Part shown: one piece after another, positions 39,911 to 51,060 of the stretch
Position numbering within the stretch: position 1 is the first letter of the stretch
Layout of the letters: every line of letters begins with the position of its first letter
Origin: Dipteris shenzhenensis
Lineage: Eukaryota; Polypodiophyta; Polypodiopsida; Gleicheniales
Reading direction: 5' to 3' (one strand)
NCBI GenBank assembly: GCA_047967505.1
Contig: CM106539.1
Length of the DNA: 64,000 nucleotides
Program-made: the position numbers and the translations under genes
Notes under the pieces: generated by a model
Seen by the model: only the letters and a program-made list of their open reading frames with translations
Database searches by the model: none
Told to the model about the DNA's origin: nothing

Positions 39911-40099
39911 TTACTGCTGGATTGACTGCCTTGGTCGTATTGCTTATTGCAGCAATCTCTTTCCTAGTATCCAAACTTATGACAGTAGTGTCACTGGATG
40001 TTTGACAAGTTGGTGGACACATTCGCATCTTTCTCAATTGGAATGATTTCCTCTTGCTGATTTTGATGTTGCTGATGTTGATGCTAATTTTGCTGATCA

Positions 40100-40876
40100 C
40101 TTTGTTGCTAATGATGACCACTTCTCAGGAATGATCTACCTTTGCTTCTGTCTGAAGTTGTGAATGCCTGATCATTAGAATGACCTTTGCGTGCATGAAT
40201 GGCTTGAGTCCTGAGTTCTTCACCAAGTAATACTAACTGAAGTTCTTCTAGTGTCGGAATTTGCCGTTGAATGAAAATACTATGGACTAGATTCTCATAT
40301 CCCTCTCCTAGTCCATTCAGGATGACTTGAACCATTTCTGCTAGATTCATGGTCTCTCCTACTGCTGCTGCTACGAGTTGATTGTTGTAGTCTTTGATCC
40401 TAAGTACGTAAGCATGATCGGATTTGCTACTATTTGCAGAAACTCTAGTTGATTTGGTTTCTTAGTGTGAGAATCCTGGAAGTATTCATGGACTCGTAGT
40501 AGAGAGCTGCAAACATATCCCATGCTTCTTTCGATGTCTTGACGGTGTTGAGCTGTCCTAGCATGACATCTTGCACATTCTGTTTGATCAGATGATATGC
40601 ATACTTATCTTTCTCATCCCATTCTTCCTATGCTTGATCTACTTCTAATGCAGAAACTGTTTGTGTAGCTGGAGATCCTACTGCTGGTGATGTGACAATA
40701 GGTGGAGTAGAGCTACTACTGGCTGGACCGTCAAATGGTCTAGGTGTAGATCCATCGACATACTCCCATCTTTCCTGAAGTACAAGAGTGGTCTCCATTT
40801 GGTATTTCCACGTGCCATAATTGGAGTTTTCTAGCTTAGCAGATGCCTCTAGATTGAGGTTGCTAGTAGTAGACAT
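40100..40876 (-). pseudogene. Copia A gag
   Basis: Starts MSTTSNLNLEASAKLENSNY then WKYQMETTL (gag N terminus). Continues through NLAEMVQVILNGLGEGYENL and LEELQLVLLGEELRTQAIHA (gag-polypeptide UBN2-like). Interrupted by stops between 40350 and 40630. Confidence 0.75.
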
Positions 40877-42111
40877 CGTGCAAGAAATGTACTCAAAGTG
40901 TCGTGAAAATCACTGTTTGAATCAACTGCAAAACACTATCTGTGGCAAGTGAAATCAAAATTGTTGGTGAAGATAGAACTGCAATATATAATCCGATCTG
41001 AATTACAAGGCTTGTGGGAAATGATGCCAGGAATAGCCAAGAGGTTTTACAAGGCTAAAATAAGCCATGAAATAGCCGAATAGGCTTTACAATGATGGCA
41101 TGTGTGTGTGAAATCAAATCATGTGCTATCTACCCCACTAATCAATTGGCAATGCCTTTGAACACTCTGAAGTTTGCTCACTGAATTGATGAACGTCAGG
41201 TTTCAGGTAATGGTCTCCTCTATGGCGATCTATTCTACTCTGATCTAGATCTATACCAATCGTCGATCATTGAAAGAATAGCAAATAATTTCTTTTCTTT
41301 GGTTCCTTTTATGTGCTGGGTCAGATGTGCTGATGTAGAGGCTGATGTGCATGTAGGAAGTGGATTTGTCAGCAAGGCTCAAAAGTGGGTGATACTTGCA
41401 CCAAAATATATGTGTGATGTGAAGAGCACGTAGAGCACAAAAAATTGATCGTTTTAACTTTTTATAGCACCCTCAAATTCCTCCTCGATCAAGAGATATG
41501 ACTTGATCTAGGTGGAGGGGTAAAAAAGAGTGAAAATGCATTCAGTGATGTGGCAAGGTGAGTCACATGCCAAAAAGGAAAAACTGTGCCTAGCAAGGGA
41601 TAGTGCCTGTGGAGCACTGTGTGAGGTGGCACCTGTGTGCAAATGCAAGGTGCTGTGGGTGCCTTGCAAGGGGTAAGTGTGCCTAGTAGGGGGGCCAGAG
41701 TGCCACGTGGCACATATGAGGTGGTAGCTTGCTGACATCATGGTGTTGCTAAAGCTTGGAAGAGTGGCCTAGCTATCTGTAGAGATTGCTAGGATATCAT
41801 AGACTCTCTCACAATGGAACATAAAATAGTCTCTCCCTATCTCTCTCAGAGAACAAAAAATAGACGGAATTCTCTCTCTCACTCTCTCAGATTAAGAACA
41901 CTCAAACTTGAAGAAGGACTCTCACTCACACAGCCTCTCAATGGAATGAAGTGAAGAATGAATCTAAATCTCTCACCAATGGATGGAAATTCTCTATCAC
42001 TCAATGGAATTGAAAGAACACTCAATCGCTCTCATTCTCTCGATCTCTCAATCTCAATCTCTCTCACAAGGATGGCACCTTAGCAAAAGGTAGAACCATG
42101 CTCTGGTAAAA
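40877..42111. other. Unassigned, between Copia A gag and an LTR
   Basis: No coding signal. Short CT-rich runs at 41865-42066 with tctctca and tctcaatc repeats. May include Copia A leader or LTR, but ends could not be defined. Confidence 0.4.
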
Positions 42112-42334
42112 TATGAAGAGGGGAGAGGAGAAGAGTGGAGATGAGGAGAGAGGGCACAGATAGAGAGCACACCACAAATGACTAACTATACACTAGATTT
42201 AGTTCAAAATGTAGAATATATACAAACCCATTTAGGGTTAGGGTTAGGGCATCTAACCCTTTCCTTTATAGCACTCTATAAGTGTTAGTGCTATGCACAT
42301 ATGATCACATGGTGTTGAGTGTGATCTCTCAACA
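42112..42334 (-). mobile_element. Copia LTR with adjacent primer-site remnant
   Basis: Plus strand reads tatgaagaggggagagg ... gatctctcaaca, resembling the LTRs at 57871-58226 and 59702-60001 in both end sequences. The flank gctctggtaaaa just below is a decayed initiator-Met tRNA primer site. Holds three TTTAGGG-like units at 42231-42249. Confidence 0.6.
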
Positions 42335-42499
42335 AGGTTTACACACTAATATAGCTAACATACCCCATAAACCAAGTGGGGGTGACTATCACTACTATCA
42401 AACCAAAACCAAAACCAAAACCAAAATTGCAAATTAAAACTAAACCATAACGCTATGTGCTAAAAAAGTAGTCATTGTCGGGATAGCTTCCATCCTCTA

Positions 42500-43250
42500 G
42501 GTCTATGACACCGTTTTCATTCACAAACGTGACCAGGTCCTATCTTCAATCATGCACGCCTTGGAACTACTCTCAATTTTTTCATCACAGGCTTTCTTGT
42601 AGCAACGCTTATCTTCATGTCCTTGTTTGCCACAATAGTTGTAGACAACCATTGGCTTTTTACCATTTGACTTCTTCCTCTCCTTTGCAGCAACTCTTGC
42701 TTAGTGTTGCTTACCTGTTGAATCTTTGTTTGTCTCTCCTCACTCAACAAGATTGACACCACTTCTTGAAATGAATGATCATCGAAATTAAGACGTAGCA
42801 TAGCCACCAACTCTGTATACCTAGAAGGAAGACTAGTAAGCAATAAGGCTTTGGTGTCATCATCTTCCACCCGTACTAAGAGTGCTTGCAAAACTACTTG
42901 ATGATCGAGGACATCTGATTGAGGTGTGTTGCTAATGACTCTCCATCACCATCTGCAAAGACTGAACAATTCCCGCTTGAGCATGATTTTAGAGTTCTTG
43001 CCTCTGGAACCAAAGAGTGTCTCAAGCAGTGTCCAATTTTGACGAGCTATTTTTGTGATATCTACATGATGAAAATATTCCAATCCAAGGGCTCTCCCTA
43101 TCAGACCAAGAGCCTTCTCATTTTTTGCATCCCATGTTTGCATCTTCTCGTGACCCCACTTGCTCGTGGCTTCTTCTCAAAGCCAGATACTACACCCCAT
43201 ATGCCTTTGTCCATGAACAAGAGACGTACAAATAATTGCTAGGAGGCTAA
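42500..43250 (-). pseudogene. Copia gag fragment (second element)
   Basis: Two minus-strand pieces: KNEKALGLIGRALGLEYFHH with WTLLETLFGSRGKNSKIMLK (gag N half, 42946-43143), and VEDDDTKALLLTSLPSRYTE with EVVSILLSEERQ (42680-42890, UBN2-like). No pol follows. Confidence 0.75.
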
Positions 43251-44250
43251 GTTCCGACCTTGAATGTCACTATTAAAGTGTCGAGAAGTCCTTTGGTAGA
43301 GTCATACGAGATGTGTCCATTGTCTACTGCAACAATAGTTGCCCACACAATCCTGCACAAGTACGTCAAGTGCAAAAGTTATCCTTTCTACTTATGCTTC
43401 GGGGTTTTGCCTGAGAGCACTAGAAACTCTAATGATTTTGAAATGTGGCGATCTCATTTGTATCTTTCTTGGCAAGCTAAACTCTCAAGCTCTCAAGCAC
43501 ATGAGCACTTCACTCTCGACCAAAACTTACAGACTCTTAGGAAGCTTTGCTGTGAAACCAATTGTTGGAATAATCATATTTAATTGCATGCAACATTTTC
43601 ACATGAATAGAAAAAAGATGATAATCAGAGAACTTATATGAGAGATAATGAAGACTTTCAAACACACAAGACTACAAAACTTGACTCAAAGACCTCAACA
43701 TGCATCCCTACTGGGCTTGTTGTGGAGGTTCATAAAGAGTAAGACTCCAATCTCAAAGCCGCAAAGGCTTTACTACAAACTGAGAAAGATTGACACACAT
43801 TCGATTACAATAGAACTGACACACAACCAGACTATATTGGAACATATGCGGTGAATGGACAAGAGAACCCACAAGCTCACTGAACAAATCAACACTAGTT
43901 GAGACAATCCTTTATATCATATGAATCAGCCATGAACCACCACCATACCCAGCTCAAAATGGTCGCCAACAACCCTCGCCAATTTTTCGGTACAACCAAC
44001 TTGTTGGTGGCCATGACTAGCTGATGAATCCTCCAAGAGTTGTCTCCTAGAAACTGCCAAGAGCTATGACCTCCTAACTCTATGGAGACATTCCTAAAAG
44101 TTTGGAATGGAGGAGCCGAGATGCCGCCCTAGAAGAACCATGTCAAGTCTTTGCATGCAACAGTGCTAAGTGGCACAATACACATGATGACTGACCTTAG
44201 GAGGGTGATTCTCCCCCCCATAAGGTTTATACACTAATATAGCTAACATT
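43250..44250. other. No gene; LTR-like end
   Basis: No supported gene. The motif aaggtttacacactaatatagctaacat at 42335-42362 recurs at 44221-44249 with few changes. It may mark the two ends of an internally deleted LTR element. Confidence 0.35.
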
Positions 44251-44261
44251 AATAACCTAAG

Positions 44262-44500
44262 CATGGCCAGTAGATTCTATGTTATGCCTACAGGTGCTAT
44301 GGACAAACAGGTTGGAAGAACTTGGTGTTGGGCGATTAACTACCAAATTGATTGGCAGGAATGCACTGCGATGATAATAGCTCTTCCCATCCCTCCAATG
44401 GCTCATAATCAAATGGGTGGGGGCCCTACTAGCTTCCAAAATGTGCACCTCCAGCATCAACTTCTCAGTCTATGGAAGGTTAGAGTCATCACATAGCTTC
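44262..44500 (+). pseudogene. Gypsy-type retropepsin end, copy 1
   Basis: Plus-strand RFYVMPTGAMDKQ then GRTWCWAINYQIDWQECTA, matching RFYVLPTEATNE and GRTWCYIMNCQINWRARTA at 48215-48310. Followed by a TQEP-repeat region, as in the second copy. Confidence 0.6.
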
Positions 44501-44724
44501 ACTTCTATACTCACGTCCTACATCAATGGGAGTACTAGCTGATCAACTGAATAAATCTTGATCAAGAAAATGCAAGACCAAAAAGGGGAAAAGAAGTATC
44601 ATTCCAGGTGATATCTAAATGGTTGCTACATTCTCAAGGCTTCTACGATGGCGATGACTACATGTGGGTGCCTAAAGCTTTGTCTACAACAACTATGTCC
44701 CCTTAAAGCCTTCCACTGAGACCA

Positions 44725-44965
44725 AGTAGCCTTCAACATCATTCATGGTGGGTAAGACAACACAAGAACTTGCCTCTTAAAGGGGGCAGTCCCACGAGAA
44801 CCTACTACTAGGACCTTAGGGCAAAATGTGGATAAGATGAAACCATAAGGAACTCCTTTCTACCCCCGAGTGATTGTGTTACAAGGAACAGCTTCATAAG
44901 TGGCCACAATAGTGACACAATAACCTACTAGAAATAGGGTAGTAACACAAGAACCTATTGGATCC
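44725..44965 (+). repeat. TQEP-type repeat region, copy 1
   Basis: Repeats of the form aacacaagaacct at about 44758, 44790 (variant) and 44944, with coding sense (V/A)TQEP. Parallel to 48880-49225. Confidence 0.5.
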
Positions 44966-44969
44966 TCAT

Positions 44970-46590
44970 ATTAGTGATCAAGTGATTGCAGTTCGGTTGA
45001 GTGGGGCGGCTGACTGGGGTGGCATCGGGCTCTGTTCATACCTCATTCATACTCACTTTGGGGCAACCTTTGTCTCCTCTTGGTCGGTTGGTATTGGTCC
45101 GATGGTGGTCTTTTCAGCCAACCCGTAGCCAATTGGCGGTTCCTATTGCAGCATGTGATATAGAATGGGCATATACAGCATGGGGTTGCCGAGATGACCT
45201 CACCATGTGTCTTGAGGTCTTCCAACATCCAATTACAAAAATAATCTGCCCACTTAGTGACTTGGGGGCTGCCAGTCTTGCCAAGATGTTGGGCATGATC
45301 GATTGGTGGTGATCCGTGTGTTCGCCATCGGTCAACCACCACTATAGGGTGCATGTTGACTTTTCCAACTCTAGCTTAATTATTTATAAAAAATGAATGC
45401 ACCCCTTTCTCTTCTTTTGATCGTACCGGTAGATGTCACTGAGGGCCTTGGGCATCTTCTTCTTTTGAGAGTATTTGTCGACAATGACCAGTAGGCCGAA
45501 GGCAGCTTACGCCACATCCACGTTGAGGTGGTAGAAGTGGGGAGTGCCTATCGTGTGGTGCGGAATGTTGACGTTCGTATTGGAGTTATAGACTTGGAGA
45601 AATTCTCCCTGGAGCCTCATATATAGGTGATAGAGAAGGCGGTCTACCACCATGGATCCTAGACCTATCACTGCTGGCGAGTGATTCTTGAACGGATGGC
45701 TCCTTGAGCGCTTGATATGCCACTACATTGTGGTAATGGAGGGTGTAGCGAAAGTGGATGGCACATCTGTCGAGCTATTGGAGCCATGCCTCTCCAAGCA
45801 GCGAGTGTGTTTGCGATCACACAATTTTGTATCCCCCTTGTGTGGGCGTTGGGGTGCACTTCCTTGATGTTCTTGAGGGAGGAGTGCTTGTTGTTGTAGG
45901 TGCCTCTTGGGTCGAAATTTGTTCCTCCATCTGCAAGTCTGAAGTTGGAGGACATACGGATTGTTGCAGAGGGCGTGCTTTGTGATTCGGAGGGGCCAAT
46001 GGCTTGTAGAATGGGAGAGTGGAGACCAAGCTTTGATTTCAAAAAACTCATTTTCAAGATCCATGGAGAAAGAGGATGGCAACTGAGTAACGAGTGAATC
46101 GATAGAAGAGGAGGAGTTTGAGGACATGAACTGAGGGCTGAACTACTCTCTAGAAGAGGGGAGGGGGTTGGGGGATTCTTGGTAGACTTTGATTGTATTT
46201 GCTATGGCGACGACCCAGGGGAATAGGGGGCCTTTTTATAGATTTCACTATCCCTACAGTTGGGTCGACGACATAAGGCGATGGGGCATGGGGATAGAAG
46301 ATATGGTGATAGTTGGCGGGTTGTTGGTAAGGCAACGGTCGGCAAGATGGGAGCTATAGCAATGGTCGACAGAACAAATACCAGGGCAATGAGCCGTGGG
46401 GTTGAGTGGAGGGCTACATGCGGTAGGATAATAGTATGGCAATGGTCAGTGGGATAGCAGTATGGCCATGGTCGGCATGATAGCAGTATGGCAACGGCCA
46501 ATGGGATAGCAGTTAGTTGACTAAGAGAGAGAAGAAAAGGGAAGAACAACCACCTCTTGAGGATCCCAAATGATGAAGCTCTGATGGGAG
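44970..46590. other. Unclassified, with a Gln/Ser-rich minus-strand ORF
   Basis: The minus ORF at 45723-46127 starts MSSNSSSSIDSLVTQLPSSF and might be a gag or leader of the Gypsy family, but I recognise no domain. The rest shows no supported feature apart from the tandem repeat at 46428. Confidence 0.35.
46428..46512 (+). repeat. 26-bp tandem repeat, about 3 units
   Basis: Units of the form atagcagtatggcaatgg plus eight variable bases at 46428, 46454 and 46480, then a partial unit. Looser relatives lie at 46300-46360. Confidence 0.75.
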
Positions 46591-46624
46591 TCAAAGATGA
46601 CCTTCCCGATGCTTCCCTATTCCT

Positions 46625-47840
46625 CATCAACATCATCCCTGAGTGTCAAGGACGTAGCACCATATCAGCTAATTCCAAGCCAACTATACTGCATGGGCAA
46701 GGATGACATCATGCATAGATGCATGTGTGAGCACAAATACATCGATGTGCTCAAAGAAGCCCACTTTGGGATTGCAGGAGGGCATTTTGCCCCACTGATG
46801 TTATGACACGTAAGGTGCTCTAGGCTGGCTTTTGGTGGCCGACTCTCTTTGGAGATGCAGCTAACTTTGTCAAGCGGTGTGACCCCTGCTAGCATGTGCA
46901 AATCCCATATAAGGTGGACATGATGCCCTTAACATGAATATTAACTGACCAACCCTTTGAGAAATGGGGCATAGATTTTATCGAGACCAATAAGTCCAAT
47001 AGTTAAAGGAACAGGGGCCAAATATATTATTTTGGCCACAGGTTACTTCACCAAGTGGGTAGAAGGGAGAGCCACCGTGAAGGACGATGCAAGATCCACC
47101 ACTAAGTTCTTATATGAGCAAGTTATCATGCAGTTTGGATGTCCATTAGAGCTAGTCAATGACCAGGGAACTCATTTCCTCAATGAAACTATAGCGAATG
47201 TGAATTCATGATTATACATAGGAAATCAATGCCCTACTCTCCCAGGGCAAATGGCCTAGCTGGGAGCTCGAATAAAACTTACTGCAAGATTATAACTTGC
47301 ATGATGGAGGTTAGTCGTACCAACTGGGAGCATAAGCTCATCGCAGCCTTGTAGGCTTACCGAACATCTTATAAAGTGGCCACGAACTGCACCCCCTTAG
47401 CCTAGATTTTGGAGTTATGCCAATGGATTATGTAGTACCTAGCCTTTGCCTTATAGTCAAGGAGAGGCTCACAGAGAATGCCTTGGCAGAACGCTTGATT
47501 GACCTTGAAAAGCTAGATGAGATGAGGTTGTGTGTAGTCTACTGGCTCTGGGTGGAGAAGGCATGGCACAAAAAATGGTTTGACCACAATCTCAAGAACA
47601 AGGACCTCATGGAGGACGATCTCATGCTCCTTTATAGCGTTCGCAACACCAAACGTAAGCTCAAGTACCAAGGCATGGGTCCCTACTGCATGGTGGAGAT
47701 CACTCCACAAGGAGTGTGTCAAATAGCCACCCTAGATGGAGTAGAAATGGATGGCTAGCTCAACGAGAGCAAATTGAAAAGATATAATGGCCCGCTCACC
47801 CTGCCTACCCTTCAAGCCATCCATATAGAAAAAGAGCTAA
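46625..47840 (+). pseudogene. Ty3/Gypsy integrase
   Basis: Plus-strand frame with stops: HKYIDVLKEAHFGIAGGHFA (HHCC zinc part), FEKWGIDFIET (first Asp), YIILATGYFTKWVEGRATVK, FGCPLELVNDQGTHF (second Asp), YSPRANGLA (Glu region decayed), then MPMDYVVPSLCLIVKERLTE and ESKLKRYNGPLTLP, the C-terminal part. Followed in the same frame by a retropepsin-like domain. Confidence 0.85.
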
Positions 47841-48340
47841 AGGTCGAGGTAGCACATATGAAACGCTAGGCCATCGAGGAAGCTAGGGCATGTAATTCCA
47901 AAATCATATAACGTAAGCAAATTGTCTTACTTAAGGCAACTCTCAAACACCCAGGACTAACTAATGAGCTAACGGTAGAACCAGCCTAGTTGAATGTCCA
48001 ATTGTAGGGTCCGAGTTTATGCATCCAAGCACTCATGGATTCAGGATCAAGCCACAACTTCATCTCCCACGATGTATGGGAGAAGTTACAGGTACCCCCA
48101 AACCTCACTATCGCTTCAGTATGTGCTATCAATGATCAACTCTTAAGTACATTAGGATATCTGGACTTGAGTCTCTAACGGTTGTTTGCCAGACAATAGA
48201 AATCCGCTTTTATGTTCTCCCCACAGAAGCGACTAATGAATAGATAATATTGGGAAGGACTTGGTGTTACATCATGAATTGCCAAATCAACTGGAGGGCC
48301 AGAACAGCATCCCTCATGAATGGGGGGAGAACTACGGTAA
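47841..48340 (+). pseudogene. Retropepsin-like domain directly after Gypsy integrase
   Basis: The integrase frame continues, with TAG and TAA stops, through about 60 codons (KELKVEVAHMKR, LLKATLKHPGLTNELTVEPA) into CIQALMDSGSSHNFISHDVW, the D-S-G catalytic site of an aspartic protease, and on to RFYVLPTEATNE and GRTWCYIMNCQINW. In ordinary Gypsy elements the protease precedes the RT, so its place after integrase is odd. Confidence 0.7.
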
Positions 48341-48869
48341 TTTCACTTTGTGAACCATGTCCCGACGATCCCCCTACTGCACCATCACCAGCCTTGGGCA
48401 AGGAAGTTCTAAGTGAAAGTGGGCCTAAAGCCCTAGCAACCTCTAACACTCAAGATCTCGATCCTCCAAAGAAAGCTCGACCCTGGAAGGAACAGAAAAC
48501 GAACTACAGTGGGTGGCTGGGTACGATCGCAAATTACTATGCCACTATTGTCACCCACCTAGGAATGCTATGAACAACAGGTACAAGAAACTAGTCTCTA
48601 TGCTCAATGCTACTTCAATAGCAATCGGTGGCATGAAAAGATCCAAGCAGAGTATGGATCCCTGATCACTCCTAGGATGACTCCAACGGGGGCAACCCCA
48701 CCTAAGAGGAGGACATGATGCCATCCATCACTTCGACTCCCAGGCCCTAATCCACCTCTCCAATCGTAGCATCCCCACAAGCGCTAGGTTGCCACCAAGC
48801 TCTTGAAAACCAATATAGTTACAAATGCAAGCAAGTTATCTAGGTACCGAAGTTCAAATCCCAACCTGC

Positions 48870-49225
48870 AGTGGTTCCAAAGGTAGTAACACAAGAACCT
48901 GTGTCAACCATGGATGCAGTGCCACAAGAACCTACCATCGACGAACCTGCCACAACAAACAAACCCCCAAGTCCCAAATGTGCCCTAGTACCATGAATTG
49001 TACAACTCAACGTGAGGATCGCCTAGGACAACAAGGAAGCAACACAAGAACTAACCCCTAGAATGGGGGGAGCTACACAAGAACCTTCCTCCAAGCCCAA
49101 GGGCGAGCCATCAAAGGACATTCCACTCATATCATCACCAACGGTGCTGCCTGAATATAGGTACAAAGCCACAAGAGCAAGTTTTCGCACCGGTTGTGGT
49201 TACACAAGAACCTGCTTATCTCACG
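48870..49225 (+). repeat. TQEP-type repeat region, copy 2
   Basis: Coding sense VVTQEPVSTMDAVPQEPTID, ATQELTPRMGGATQEPSSKP, VVVTQEPAYL: at least five (V/A)(T/P)QEP units, spaced irregularly, with stops between. Function unknown. Confidence 0.55.
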
Positions 49226-49635
49226 ACAAAAGATCTCCCCACAAAGGATTGTCACCGCGCCAATGCACCTCTGGCAACCAGAATGAGACACAAATTAGAC
49301 ATGTGCTCTACATGGCTAATAACGTGCTATGCGACATCGTGACATTCATCTCCACCGCATTCCACATGATCAAGTCCAGGTCTAGGTGAGTCTATACGAT
49401 AGGCATATCACCATGATGCACCTGTAGCTCACAAGTCACCTCCATGCCCATGCACCCACACGCATTCACAGTCAGGACTAGGTGATTACGGTTAGTACGT
49501 CCATTATGCATTTTTTTTATTCTGACACCTTGACCTCACAGTCCACCCCACACCTAATCCATACACCTCATGTTCACAACCACCCCTTTATGGTCTTTTT
49601 TCCTTCCTTTTTTAATCCTCCGTTCTTTCTCCCCT

Positions 49636-49789
<154 letters not shown>

Positions 49790-51060
49790 GTCTTTCCTTT
49801 ATGCACAACAACCCTGAAGTCAAACTCCAAGAGGATTAGCATCCACCTAGTAATGAGTCCCGGCTTGTTGACCAAGTACATTATTGCTTGGTGGTCCACA
49901 AAGATGACGAACTTGTTGGCCAACAAGTAATGCAAACTTCTTAACAGCATAGACCATGGTGAGGCCCTCTCTCTCTATTGTTGTGTAGTTGACCTCGGCA
50001 TTATTCAATTGCCGGCTCGCAAAGTACATCGGGTAGTCTAGATTATACTCCCTTGGTTGGGCTAATACACACCCGATAGCAAAATTGGAGGCATCCATGT
50101 GAACATGGAATATTATATTCCAATCTTGGGCTCATAATATTGCTGCGGTGGCCAGGGCTAGTTTGAGGGTTTCGAAGCATTTTTGACATCCCTCGGTCTA
50201 CTCAAAGACTACTGATGGTTTGTATAGTGGCTAGGCTATGCCTGCGTTGAATAGAATGCACCTTTGATAATAGCCCATGTGGCCGGTAAATCACTGCACT
50301 CCCTTGGCATTTGTGGGGGGTGGTAATTCCAAAATGAGCTTGATTTTGTTGTAGTCCATGGAGATACCATTCCGAGACACTATATGGTTGATAATTATGC
50401 CATGTGTTACCCAAAATTGGCACTTAAGGGGATTCAAGGATATACAGTACAACTGGCATATTTTGAAGACTAGTCTTAGGTATTTCATGTGATCATCCCA
50501 TGTCGAGCTCATGCATATGTCATCCAAGAAGACTTCCACAAAGCCCCTTAGGTACTCCTTGAAGACAGTGATCATCAACCGTTGGAAGGTGGTGGGCGCA
50601 TTGGTCAGCCCAAATATCATTACTCTAGCCGTGTGTACACACCCCACTCGATTGCAAAGGCCGGTTTGTGTACACACCCCACTCGATTGCAAAGGCCGGT
50701 TTGTGTTGATCGTGTGGAGTGATGGACACTTGGTTGTACCTAGAGAATCCATCTAGGAAGCTATAGGCTTCCTTTTCGGCTACCCTTTCCAAGACATGTT
50801 CCATGAATGGCAAGGTGTAGTGGTTGCGCTTGGTGGTGGCATTAACTTTTTTTAGGTCTAGGCATACCCAAATCTTTCCATTCTTCTTCAAGACTATCAC
50901 GAAGGGTGACACCCAATCGATTTGCTCGATCTCATAAATGAATCCTGCATCTATGAGTTTTTGGATTTCCTCGCTCACTATGAGTGCATCTTTGGGATTC
51001 ATAGAGTAGGGACGTTGATGCATTGGTCTAGTGTCATGAAGCATGAATATCATGTGCTAC
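49790..51060 (-). pseudogene. Ty3/Gypsy reverse transcriptase and RNase H
   Basis: Minus strand: RPYSMNPKDALIVSEEIQKL; IDWVSPFVIVLKKNGKIWVC; YTLPFMEHVLERV; AYSFLDGFSRYNQVSITPHD; MIFGLTNAPTTFQRLMITVF; EVFLDDICM, where the catalytic F/YxDD reads FLDD; RNase H MDASNFAIGCVLAQPREYNL and FVIFVDHQAIMYLVNKPGL, ending at the (GA)n. Broken by a 35-bp tandem duplication and stops. Confidence 0.88.
50633..50702. repeat. 35-bp tandem duplication in Gypsy RT
   Basis: Unit gtgtacacaccccactcg... at 50633-50667 is repeated exactly at 50668-50702. 35 is not a multiple of 3, so the RT frame shifts. Confidence 0.9.

Larger units (their letters stand above)
36860..40876 (-). mobile_element. Ty1/Copia element A, internal region (defective)
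   Basis: Minus-strand gag-PR-IN-RT-RNase H in Copia order. Many stops and frameshifts; LTRs could not be assigned. About the full internal length of a Copia element (4.0 kb). Confidence 0.85.
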
